From positions 19,186,164 through 19,250,163 of the forward strand of contig JARWKL010000005.1 in the NCBI GenBank assembly GCA_029961685.1: a DNA stretch of 64,000 bases, read 5' to 3'. Origin of the DNA: Aristolochia californica (lineage: Eukaryota; Streptophyta; Magnoliopsida; Piperales; Aristolochiaceae). Position 1 is the first letter of the stretch. Every line of letters begins with the position of its first letter. Under the pieces are notes generated by a model, which did no database searches, was not told where the DNA came from, and saw only the letters and a program-made list of their open reading frames with translations. Made by a program: the position numbers and the translations under genes. Shown here in pieces: positions 48,901 to 62,100 of the stretch.

Positions 48901-51900
48901 TAACTGAGTGTTGACTCCCAATCCATAAGTAATTTCTTATAAAAACATAACCCATTATATATGATTGACCGATAAATCACTTTACAAATCATCTGCGATT
49001 GTTAGGTCAGCTTTTTGTAAATGGGTAAAATAATGGCTTGTTTAACTCAGGTAAATATTTCACCGCATGTTTACTTGGGAATTTAATGAGCGTTTGTTGT
49101 TCACTTTAAGTGGTTTGGATCCAAAGGTCATTTGCACCTTTAACATGTTCTAAGAATGCATATACATATTTAAAACATGTTAGGATGAGTTAGAAATCGC
49201 TTTCTTATCAAATTCCAAGCCATTAGAGTTGAACTAGTGGAATTTTCCAAAGTTGGGAAACAAAAATTTTGTGTTCGTATGTGGTGTGTGAATAAAATTT
49301 CTTTACTTACACTTGTTATTGTTTTTAATTTTTTCCACGCATAAACTCTAAAATTTTCATTTTGTTGTGATTTGTTTTGCCTTTATATTCTTGTTTATGA
49401 GAGAATTGAAGAGTGAAAAGTCAAAGTTTTGATTTAAGAAAAATGTGTTCATCAAAAATGGAATGGAAATGGACAAATGTAGAGAGAGCTAATTCCAAAA
49501 TGTCTCTTTAACTTTTAGGGACTGCAAATTCTTATAGTTTTTATACATTAGGTTTTGCAATGATCGGGAAAAGGGGGAGGCATGGGATTTTTAACTGAGT
49601 GTTGATTCCTAATCCATAACTCATTTCTTACAAAAACATAGCCCATTACACATGATTGACCGATAAATCACTTTAAAAATCATCTACAATTGTTAGGTCA
49701 ACTTTTTGTTAGTGGGGAAAATAATGGCTAGTTTGACTCGGGTAAATATCCCATCGTACGTTCACTTGAGAATTTAATGAGGGTTTGTTGTTCGCTTTAA
49801 AAGGTTAGGATCCATAGGGTATTTTCATATTTAACATGTTTAGAACATGCATACCAATATTTAAAATATGTTTGGATCAGTTAGAAATCTCTTTCTTATC
49901 AAATTCCATGCCTTTAGGGTTGAACTAGTGGAATTTCCCAAACTTGGAAAACAAAACTTTTGTTTTCGTTTGTGGTGTGTGATAATTTTTCTTTACTTAC
50001 ACATGTTCTTGTTTTTTAATTTTTTCCATACATAAACTCTAAAATTTTCATTTTGTTGTGATCTGTTTTGCCTTTATATACTTGTTTACGAGAGAATCGA
50101 AGAGTGAAAACTCAAAGTTTTGATTTTAGAAAAATGTGTAGATCTAAAATGGAATGGAAATGCACAAAGTTAGAAACAGATAATTCAAAAAAGTCTCTGT
50201 AATTTTAGGGACTGCAAACTCTTTTAGTTTTTATGCATTAGGTTTTGCAATGATCGGGAAAAGGGGGAGGCAGGGGATTTTTAACTGAGTTATGACTTCC
50301 AATCCAAAGTCATTTCTTGCTCGTTACACATGATTGATCGATAAATAACTTTACAAATCATCTGCGATTGCTAGGTCAGGTTTTTGTAAGTGGGCAAAAT
50401 AATGGCGCTTATGACTCTAATAAATATCCCACTGCACGTTCACTTGAGAATTTAATGAGCGTTTGTTGTTCGCTTTAAAAGGTTTGGATCAATAGGGCAT
50501 TTGCATCTTTAACATGTTTCAAGCATCCGTATCCATATTTAAAACATGTTAGGATTAGTTAGAAATCTCTTTCTTATCAAATTCCAAGCCATTAGGGTTG
50601 AACTAGTCGTATTTCCCAAACTTGGACAACAAGACTTTTGTGTTCGTTGGTGGTGTGTGAATAAATTTTCTTTACTTACATTGGTTATATTTTTTAATTT
50701 GTTCCATACATAAACTCTAAATTTTTATTTAGTTGTGATCTGTTTTGCCTTTATCTTCTTGTTTACGAGAGAAACGGAGAGTGAAAACTCAAAGTTTTGA
50801 TTTAAGAAAAAAAAGTACATCTAAAATGGAATGGAAATGCACAAATGTAGAGAAAGATAATTCCAAAAAGTCCCTTTAACTAATAGGGACTGCAAACTCT
50901 TTTAGTTTTTATGCATTAGGTTTTGCAATGATCAGGAAAAGGGGGAGGCAAGGGATTTTAAACCAAGTGTTGACTCCCAATCCATAAGTAATTTCTTACA
51001 AAAATATAGCCCGTTACGCTTAATGGACTGATAAATCACTTTACAAATCATCTACAATTGTTAACTCAGCTTGTTGTAGATGGGCAAAATAATGGCTTGT
51101 TTGACTCGGGTATTTATCCCACCGCATGTTCACTCGAGAATTTAATGAATGTTTGTTGTTCATTTTAAAAGGTTTGGATCCATAGGGCATTTGCATCTTT
51201 AATATGTTTCAAGGATGCATATCCATATTTAAAACATGTTAGGATCAGTTAGAAATCTCTTTCTTATCAAATTCCAAGCCATAATGGTTGAACTAGTTGA
51301 ATTTCAAAAACATGGACAACAAAACTTTTGTGTTCATTTGTGGTGTGTGAATAAATGTTCTTTACTTACACTTGTTACTATTTAAATTTTTTTCCATACA
51401 TAAACTCTTAAATTTTAATTTTTTTGTGATCTATCTTGCCTTTATCTTCATGTTTACGAGAGAATCGGAGAGTGAAAACTCAAATTTTTGATTTAAGAAA
51501 AAAGTGTACATCTAAAATGGAAAGGAAATGCACAAATGTAAAGAGAGATAATTCCAAAAAGTCTCTGTAACTTTTAGGCACTACAAACTCTTTTAGTTTT
51601 TATACATTAGCTTTTTTAATTATTGGGAGAAAGGGAAGGCGGGGTATTTTTACCTAAGTGTTGACTCCAAATCAATCGGTCATTTCTTTAAAAAAAAAGT
51701 CAGTTATGCATGATTGTCCGATAAATAACTTTAAAAATCATCTGCGATTGTTAGGTCAGCTTTTTGCAAATGGGCAAAATAATGGCTTGTTTGGATCGGG
51801 TAAATATCCCACCTCACGCTCACTTGAGAATAAAATGACCGTTTGTTGTTCGCTTTAAAAGGTTTGTATCCATAGGGCATTTGCATCTTTAACATGTTCC

Positions 51901-54900
51901 AAGCATGCATATCCACATTTAAAACATGTTAGGATCAGTTAGAAATCTCTTTCTTATCAAATTCCAAGCCTTTAGGGTTGAACTAGTGGAATTTCCCAAA
52001 CTTAGACAACAAAACATTTGTGTTCGTTTGTGGTGTGTGAATAAATTTTCTTTACTTATATTTTCTATTTTTTTTAATTTTTTCCATACATAAACACTAA
52101 AATTTTTATTTTGTGATGATCTATTTTGCCTTTATCTCCCTGTTTACGAGAGAATTGGAGAGTGAAAACTCAAAGTTTTGATTTAAAAAAAAAATGTTTA
52201 CATCTAAAATGGAATGGAAGTGCACAAATGAAGAGAGAGATAATTCTAAAAAGTCTCTATAACTTTTAGGGGCTGGAAACTCTTTTTGTTTTTATTCATT
52301 AGGTTCGTAATGATCGGGAAAAGGAGGAGGCGGGGGATTTTTAAGTGAGTGTTGACCCCAAATCCGTAAGTCATTTCTTACAAAAACATAGCCTGTTACG
52401 CATGATTGACCAATAAATCACTTTACAAATCATCTGCGATTGTTAGCTCAACATTTTGGTAGTGGGCAAAATAATGGCATGTTTGACTCGGGTAAATTCC
52501 CACCGCATGTTCATTTAAGAATTTAATGAGCATTTGTTGTTAAGTTTAAAAGGTTTTGATCCATAGAGCATTTTCATCTTTAACATGTTTAGAGCATCCA
52601 TATCCATATTTAAAATATGTTAGGATCAGTTAGAAATCTCTTTCTTATCAAATTCCAAGCCATCAAGGTTGAAATAGTGGAATTTCCCGAACATGGAAAA
52701 CAAAACTTTTGTGTTTGTTTGTGGTGTGTGAATAAATTTTCTTTACTTGCACTTGTTATTGTTTTTAATTTTTTCCACGCATAAACTCAAAAATTTTCAT
52801 TTTGTTGTGATTTGTTTTGCCTTTATATTCTTGTTTACGAGAGAATCGAAGAGTGAAAACTCAAAGTTTTGATTTAAGAAAAAATTCTACATCTAAAATG
52901 GAATCGAAATGCACAAATGTGGAGAAAGATAATTCCAAAAAGTCTCTTTAACTTTTAGGGAATGCAAACTCTTTTAGTTTTTATACATTAGGTTTTGCAA
53001 TGATCGGGAGCGGGGGATTTTTGACTGAGTGATGACTCCCAATCCATAAGTAATTTCCTAAAAAAATATAGTCCGTTACACTTGATTGACCTAAAAATCA
53101 CTTTACAAATCATCTGCGATTGTTAGCACAACTTTTAGTAGATGGGCAAAATAATTGCTTGTTTGACTCAGGTAAATATCCCACCGCACGTTCATTTGAG
53201 AATTTAATTAGCGTTTCTTGTTCATTTTAAAAGGTTTGTATCCATAGGGCATTTGCATCTTTAACATGTTTCAAGTATGCATATCCATATTTAAAACATG
53301 TTAGGATCTGTTAGAAATCTCTTTCTTATCAAATTCCAAGCCTTTAGGGTTGAACTAGAGGAATTTCCTAAACTTAGACAACAAAATTTTTTTGTTCTTT
53401 TGTGGTGTGTGAATAAATTTTCTTTACTTATATTTGTTATTTTTTTTAATTTTTTCCATACATAAAATTTAAAATTTTTATTTTGTTGTGATCTGTTTTG
53501 CCTTTTCTCCTTGTTTACGAGAGAATCGGAGAGTGAAGACTCAAGATTTTGATTTAAAACAAAAGAGTTTACATCTAAAATGGAATGGAAATGCACAAAT
53601 GTAGAGAGAGATAATTCCAAAAAGTCTTTGTAACTTTTAGGGATTGCAAACTCTTTTAGTTTTTATACATTAGGTTTTGCAATGATAGGGAAAAGGAGGA
53701 GGCGGAGGATTTTTAAATGAGTGTTGACTCCCAATACATAAATCATTTTTTAAAAAAACATAACCCATTATGCATGATTGACCGATAAATCACTTTACAA
53801 ATCAGCTACGATTGTTAGCTCAACTTTTTGTAAATGGGCAAAATAATGGTTTGTTTGACTCGGGTAAATATTCCACCGCACGTTCATTTGAGAATTTTAT
53901 TAGCGTTTGTTGTTCGCTTTAAAAGGTTTAGATGCATAGGGCATTTGCATCTTGAACATGTTTCAAGCATGCATATCCATATTTAAAACATGTTAGAATT
54001 AGTTAGAAATCTCTTTCTTATCTAATTCCAAGCCAATAGAGTTGAACTACTGGAACTTCCCAATCTTGGACAACAAAAATTTTGTGTTCGTGTGGTGTAT
54101 GAATAAATTTTCTTTACTTACACTAGTTACAGTTTCTAATTTTTTCCATACATAAACTCTAAAATTTTTATTTTGTTGTGATCTGTTTTGCCTTTACCTC
54201 CTTGTTTACGAGAGAATCGAAGAGTGAAAACTCAAAGTTTTGATTTAAAAAAAAAAATTACATCTAAAATTGAATGGAAATGCACAAATGTAGAGAGAGA
54301 TAATTCCAAAAATTTTGTACAACTTTAGGGACTGAAACTCTTTTAGTTTTTATACAGTAGGTTTTGCAATGATCGAAAAAAGGAGGATGCGGGGGATTTT
54401 TAACTGAGTGTTGACTCCCAATCCATAAGTCTTTTCTTAAAAAAACATAGCCCTCTACGCATGATTGACCGATAAATAACTTTACAAATCATCTACGATT
54501 GTTAGGTCAGTTTTTGTTAAATGGGCAAAATAATGGCTTGTTTCACTCGGGTAAATATCCCACCGCACGTTCACTTGACAATTTAATGAGCTTTTGTCGC
54601 TTTAAAAGGTTTGTATCCATAGGGCATTTGCATCTTTAACATGTTTCAAGCATGCATATTCATATCTAAAACATGTTAGGATCAGTTAGAAATCTCTTTC
54701 TTATCAAATTCCAAGCCTTTAGGGTTAAACTAGTGGAATTTCCCAAATTTCGACAACATTACTTTTATGTTCGTTTGTGGTGTGTGAATAAATTTTCTTT
54801 ACTTATATTTGTTATTGTTTTAATTTTTTCCATACATAGACTCTAAAATTTTTATTTTGTTGTGATCTGTTTTGCCTTTATCTTCCATTTTACGAGAGAA

Positions 54901-56100
54901 TCTAAGAGTGAAAACTTAAAGTTTTGATTTAAAAGAAGGTTCACATCAAAAAATGAATGGAAATGCACAAATGTAGAGAGAGATAATTCCAAAAAGTCTT
55001 TGTAACTTTTAGGGACCGCAAACTCTTTTAGTTTTTATACATTAGGTTTTGCAATGATCGGGAAAAGGGGGAGGCGGGGGATTTTTAATTGAGTGTTGAC
55101 TCCCAATCCATAAGTCATTTCTTACAAAAATATAGCCCGCTACGCATGATTGACCGATAAATCACTTTAAAAATCATCTACGATTGTTAGGTCAACTTTT
55201 TTTAAATGGGCAAAATAATGGCTTGTTTGACTCGGGTAAATATCCCACCACACGTTCACTTAAGAATTTAATGAGCGTTTGATGTTCTGTTTAAAAGGTT
55301 TAGATCCATAGGGCATTTGCATCTTTAACATGTTTTAAGCATGCATATGCATATTTAAAATATATTAGGATCAGTTAGAAATCTATTTCTTATCAAATTC
55401 CAAGCCATTCGGGTGGAACTAGTGGAATTTCCGAACTTGGATAACAAAACTTTTGTGTTCGCTTGTGGCGTGTGAATAATTCTTTTTAACATACATTTTT
55501 TATTGTTTTTAATTTTTTCCATACATAAACTCTAAAAGTTTCATTTTGTTGTGAACTATTTTGCCTTTATCTTAACTTTTGATTTTAAAAAAAAGTGTAC
55601 ATCTAAAATGGAATGGAAATGCATAAACGTAGAGAGAGATAATTCCAAAAAAGTCTCCGTAACTTTTAAGGACTGCACACTCTTTTCTTTTTTATACATT
55701 AGGTTTTTCAAAGATTGGAAAAAGGGGAAGGCAGGGGATTTTTAAATGAGTGTTGACTCCCAATCCATAAGTCATTTCTTACAAAAACATAGCCCGTTAC
55801 GCATGATTGGCCGATAAATCACTTAGCAAATCATCTGCGATTGTTAGGTAAGCTTTTTGTAAATGGGCAAAATATTTGCTTGTTTGACTCGGGTAAATAT
55901 CCCACCTCACGTTCATTTGAGAATTTAATGAGCATTTGTTCTTCGCTTTAAAAGGTTAGGATCCATGGGGCATTTGCATATTAAACATGTTTTAAGCATG
56001 CATGTCCATATTTAAAACATGTTAGGATCAGTTAGAAACCTCCTTCTTATTAAATTCCACGCCATGAGGATTGAAGTAGTGGAATTTCCCAAACTTGGAC
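42906..56100 (+). repeat. ~690-bp satellite array, plus orientation (about 19 monomers)
   Basis: Anchors are at about 42989, 43674, 44369, 45050, 45700, (46380, anchor deleted), 47023, 47680, 48368, 49059, 49750, 50428, 51118, 51808, 52499, 53180, 53872, 54559, 55244 and 55901. Short-class monomers lie near 45382, 47349, 55571 and 56229. At 45695 the anchor's GGGTAAATATCC is lost. At 46380 about 40 bp including the whole CCCACCGCACGTTCACTTGA core is gone. The 50.3-53.3 kb part resembles 2.4-5.0 kb and 13.8-15.97 kb (shared loss of ACAAAAACATAG at about 50315, GCTTAATGGACTGATAAATC at 51015). No host gene is seen. Confidence 0.93.
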
Positions 56101-59100
56101 TATAAAACTTTTGTGAACGTTCGAGGTGTGTGAATAAATTTTCTTTACTTACATTTTTTAGTGTTTTTAATTTGTTCCATACATAAACTCTACAATTTTC
56201 ATTTTGTTGTGATCTATTTTGCTTTTATCTAAAGTTTTGATTTAAAAAAAAAAGTGTACATCTAAAATAGAATTGAAATGCACAAATGTAGCGAGTAATA
56301 ATTCCAAAAAAGTCTCTGTAACTTTTAGGGACTAAAATATCTTTTAGTTTTTATACATTAGGTTTTGCAAAGATCAGGTAAAGGGGAAAGCGGGGATTTT
56401 TAAGTGAGTGTTGAATCCCAATCTATAAGTTATTTCTTACAAAAACATAGCCTATTACGTATGATTGACCGATACATCACTTAACAAATCATCTGCGATT
56501 GTTAGGTCAGCTTTTTGTAAATGGGCAAAATAATGGATTGTTTGACTCGAGTAAGTATCCCACCGCACGTTCACTTGAGAATTTAATGAGCATTTAGTGT
56601 TCGCTTTAAAAGGTGTGGATCCATAGGGCATTTTCATCATTAACATGTTTCAAGCATGCATATCCATATTTAGAACATGTTAAGATCAGTTAGAAATCTC
56701 TTTCTTATCAAATTCCAAGCCATTAGGGTTGAACTAGTGGAATTTCCTACACTTGGACAACAAAACTTTTATGTTCATTTGTGGTGTGTGAATAAATTTT
56801 CTTTACTTATATTTATTATTGTTTTTAATATTTTACAGCCATAAACTCTAAAATTATCATTTTTTTGCGATCCGTTTTGCCTTTATCTTCTTGTTTACAA
56901 GAGAATCGAATAGTGAAAACTCAATGTTTTGATTTAAGAAAAACATGTACATCTAAAAAGGAATTTAAATACTCAAATATAGAGAGAGATAATTCCAAAA
57001 AGTCTCTGTAACTTTTAGGGACTTCAAACTCTTTTAGTTTTTATACATTAGGTTTTGCAATGATCAGGAAAAGGGGGAGGCAGGGGATTTTTAACTGAGT
57101 GTTGACACCTAATCTATAAGTCATTTCTTACAAAAACATAGCCCGTTACGCATGATTGACCGATAATGACTTTACAAATCATCTGCGATTGTTAGGTCAA
57201 ATTTTTGTAAGTGAGCAAAATAATGGCTTGTTTGACAGGTAAATATCCCACCGCAGGTTCACCAAAAAATTTAATGAGCGTTTGTTGTTCACTTTAAAAG
57301 GTTTGGATCAATAGGGCATTTGCATCTTTCACATGTTTCAAGCATGCGTATCCATATTTAAAACATGTTAGGATCAGTTAGAAATTTGTTTCTTATCAAA
57401 TTCCAAGCCAATAGTGTTGAACTTGGGGAATTTCCCAAACATGGACAAAAAAACTTTGGTGTTCATTTGAGGTGTGTGAATAAATTTTATTTACTAGCAT
57501 TAGTTATTATTTTAAATTTTTTCCATACATAAACTCCAAAATTTCATTTTGTTGTTATTTGTTTTGCCTTTTCTTCTTGTTTACGAGAGAATCAGAGAAT
57601 GAAGACTCAAAGTTTTGATTTAAGAAAAAAGTGTACATCTAAAATAGAATGGAAATGCACAAATTTAGAGAAAGATAATTCCAAAAAGTCTCTTTAATTT
57701 TTAGGGACTACAAACTCTTTTAGCTTTTATTCATTTGGTTTTCCAAAGATCGGAAAAAGGGGGAAACGGGGGATTTTTAACTGAGTGTTGACTCCAAATC
57801 CATAAGTAATTTCTTACAAAAATATAGCCCATTACACATGATAGACTGATAAATCACTTTACAAATCATCTGCAATTGTTAGCTTAGCTTTTTGTAAATG
57901 GGCAAAATAATGACTTGTTTGACTCGGGTAAATGTGCCACCGCATGTTCACTTGAGAATTTCAAAAGCGTTTGTTATTCGCTTTTAAAGGTTTGTATCCA
58001 TATGGCATTTGCATCTTTAACATGTTTCAAGCATGCATATCCATATTTAAAACATGTTAGGATTAGTAAGAAATCTTTTTGTTATCAAATTCCAAGCCTA
58101 TAGGGTTGAAGTAGTGGAATTTCCCAAACATAGACAACAAAACTTTTGTGTTCGTTTGAGGTGTGTGAATAAATTTTATTTACTTACATTTGTTATTGTT
58201 TTTAATTTTTTCCATGCATCAACTCTAAAATTTTTATTTTGTTGTTTTCTATTTTTGTCTTTATCTCCTTGTTTACGAGAGAATCGGAGAGTGAAAACTC
58301 ATAGTTTTGTTTTAAAAAAAAGGTTTACATCTTACATCGAATGGAAATGCATAAATGTTGAGAGAGAATTCCAAAGTCTCTGTAACTTTTAGGGACTGCA
58401 AACTCTTTTAGTTTATATATTAGGTTTTACAATTATCGAGAAAAGGGGAAGGCGGGGGATTTTTAACTGAGTGTTGACACCCAATCCATAAATCATTTCT
58501 TACAAAAACATAGCCCGTAATGCATGATTGACCGATAAATCACTTTACAAATCATCTGCGATTCTTAGGTCAGCTTTTTTTGAATGGGCAAAATAATGGC
58601 TAGTTTGACTGAGGTAAATATCCCATTGCACGTTCACTTGAGAATTTAAAAAGCGTTTGTAGTTCGCTTTCAAAGGTTTATATCCATCGGGCATTTTCAT
58701 CTTTAACATGTTTGAAGCATGCATATCCATATTTAAAACATGTTAGGATCAGTTAGAAATCTCTTTCTTATCAAATTCCAAGCCTATAGGGTTGAACTAG
58801 TGGAATTTCCCAAACATAGACAACAAAACTTTTGTGTTTGTTTGTGGTATGTGAATAAATTTTATTCACTTACATTTGTTATTTTTTTTAATTTTTTCCA
58901 TGCATAAACTCTAAAATTTTTATTTTGTTGTTTTCTGTTTTGCATTTGTCTCCTTGTTTACAAGAGAATCGGAGAGTGAAAACTCATAGTTTTAATTTAA
59001 AAAAAGGTTTACATCTTACATGGAATGGAAATGCACAAATGTTGAGAGAGATAATTCAAAAAGTCTTTGTAACTTTTAAGGACTGCAAACTCTTTTAGTT

Positions 59101-62100
59101 TTTATACATTAGGTTTTGCAATGATTGGGAAAAGGGGGAGGCGGGGGATTTTTAACTGAGTGTTGACTCCCAATCCTTGAGTAATTTCTTACAGAAACAT
59201 AGCTCATTATGCATGATTGACTGATTGATCACTTTACAAATCATCTGCGATTTTTAGCTAAGCTTTTTTTGAATGGGAAAAATAATGGTTTGGCTGACTC
59301 AGGTAAATATTCCATCGGACGTTCACTTGAGAATTTCAATAGCGTATGTTGTCCGCTTTAAAAGGTTTGGATCCATAGGGCATTTGCATCTTGAACATGT
59401 TTCAAGCATGCATATCCATATTTAAAACATGTTCGGATCTGTTAGAAATCTCTTTCTTATCAACTTCCAAGCCATTAGGGTTGAACTACAGGAATTTCTT
59501 AAACTTGGACAACAAAAATTTTGAGTACGTTTGTGGTGTGTGAATAAATTTTCTTTACTTACACTAGTTACTGTTTCTAATTTTTTCCATACATTAACTC
59601 TAAAATTTTCATTTTGCTGTGATCTGTTTTGCCTTTATCTCCTTGTTTACGAGAGGATAGAAGAGTGAAAACTAAAAGTTTTGATTTAAAAAAAAAAATT
59701 CACATCTAAAATGGAAAGGAAATGCAAAAATGTAGAGAGAGATAATTCCTAAAAGTCTCTATAACTTTTAGGGATTGCAGACTCTTTTAGTTTTTATCCA
59801 TCAGGTTTTGCAATGATCGAGGATTTTTAACTGAGTGTTGACTCCCAACCCATGAGTCATTTCTTACAAAAACATAGCCCGTTACACATGATTGACCGAT
59901 GAATCACTTTAAAAATCATCTACGATTGTTAGGTCAGCTTTTTGTAAATGGGCAAAATAATGACTTGTTTGAGTTGGGTAAATATCCCACCGCACGTTCA
60001 CTTGAGAATTTAATGAGCGTTTGTTGTTCGCTATAATAAGTTTGGATCCATAGGGCATTTGCATCTTTAACATGTTTCAACCATGCATATCCATATTAAA
60101 AAAGTGTGAGGATCAGTTAGAAATCTCTTTCTTATCAAATTCCAAGCCATTAGGGTTGAACTAGTGGATTTCCAAAACTTGGACAAAAAAACTTTTGGTT
60201 TCTTTTGTGGTGTGTGAATAAATTTTACTTACTTATATTTGTTAATGTTTATTATTTTTTCCATACATAAACTCCAAATTTTCATTTTGTTGAGATCTAT
60301 TTTTCATTTTTCTAACGTTTTGAATTAAAAAAATAGTCGCACATCTAAAATGGAATGGAAATGAAAAATGTAGAGAGAGATAATGCCAAAAAGTCTCTGT
60401 AACTTTTAGGGACTGCAAACTCTTTTAGGTTTGCTACATTAGATTTTGCAATTATCGAGAAAAGGGGAAGGTAGGGGATTTTTTACTGAGTGCTGACAAC
60501 CAATCCACAAGTCATTTCTTAAAAAAACATAGCCCGTTACGCATGATTGATTGATAAGTCCCTACACAAATCATCTGCAATCGTTAGGTCAGCATTTCGT
60601 AAATGGCAAAATAATGACTTGTTTGAGTATGGTAAATAATCATATCGCACGTACACTTGAGAATTTAATGTTATTCTGTTTAAAAGGTTTGGATCCATAG
60701 GGCATTTGCATCTTTAACATGTTTCAAGCATGCATATCCATATTTAAAACATGTTAGGATCAGTTAGAAATCTCTTTCTTACCAAATTTCACGCCTTTAA
60801 GGTTGAACTAGTGGAATTTCCCAAACTTAGACGACAAATCTTTTGTGTTTGTTTGAGGTGTGTAAAAAAAATTTCTTTACTCACACTTGTTATTGTTTTT
60901 TATTTTTTCCATTCATAAACTCTAAAATTTTCATTTTGTTGTGATCTGTTTTGTCTTTATCTTCTTGTTTAAGAGAATATCGAAGAGTGAAAACTCAAAG
61001 TTTTTATTTAAGAAAAATGTGTACATATAAATTGGAATGGAAATGCACAAATGTAGAGAGAGATAATTCCAAAAAGTCTATGTAACTTTTAGGGATGGCT
61101 AACTCTTTTAGTTCTTATACATTAGGTTTTGCAATGATCGGGAAAAAGGGGAGGCGGGGGATTCTTAACTGAGTTTTGACTCCGAATCCAAATGTCATTT
61201 CTTGCAAAAACGTTGGCCGTTATGCATGATTGACAGATAAATAACTTTACAAATCATCCGCGAATGTTAGGTCAACTTTTTGTAAGTGGGCAAAATAATG
61301 GCTTGTTTGACTCGGGTAAATATCCCACTGCATGTTCACTTGAGAATTTAATGAGTGTTTGTTGTTCGCTTTAAAAGGTTTGGATCAATTGGGCATTTGC
61401 ATCTTTAACATGTTTCAAGCATGCGTATCCATATTTAAAACATGTCAGGATTAGTTAGAAATCTCTTTCTTTTCAAATTCCAAGCCATTAGGGTTGAACT
61501 AGTGGAATTTCCCAAACTTTGACAACAAAACTTTTGTATTTTTTCATAGTGTGTGAATATATTTTATTTACTTACATTTGTGGTTGTTTTTAAGTTTTTC
61601 CATTCATAAACTCTAAAATTTTCATTTTGTTGTGATTTGTTTTGCCTTTATCTTCATGTTTACGAGAGAATCGGAGAGTGAAAACTCAAGTTTTGATTTA
61701 AGAAAAATGTGTACATCTAAAATAGAATGTAAATACCCAATTGTAGAGAGAGATAATTCCAAAAAGTCTCTGTAACTTTTAGGGATTGTAAACTTTTTTA
61801 GTTTTTATTAATTATGTTTTGCAATGATCGGGAAAAAGAGGAGGTGGGGAATTTTTTACCGAGTGTTGACTCCCAATCCATAAGTAATTTCATACCAAGA
61901 CATAGCCCGTGACTCATGATTGACCGATAAATCACTTTACAAATCATCTGCGATTGTTAGGTCATCGTTTTGTTTGTGGGCAAAATAATGGCTTTTTTGA
62001 CTCGGGTAAATATCCCACCGCACGTTCACTTGAGAATTTAATGTGCTTTTGTTGTTCACTTTAAAAGGTTTGGATCAATTGGGCATTTGCATCTTTGACA

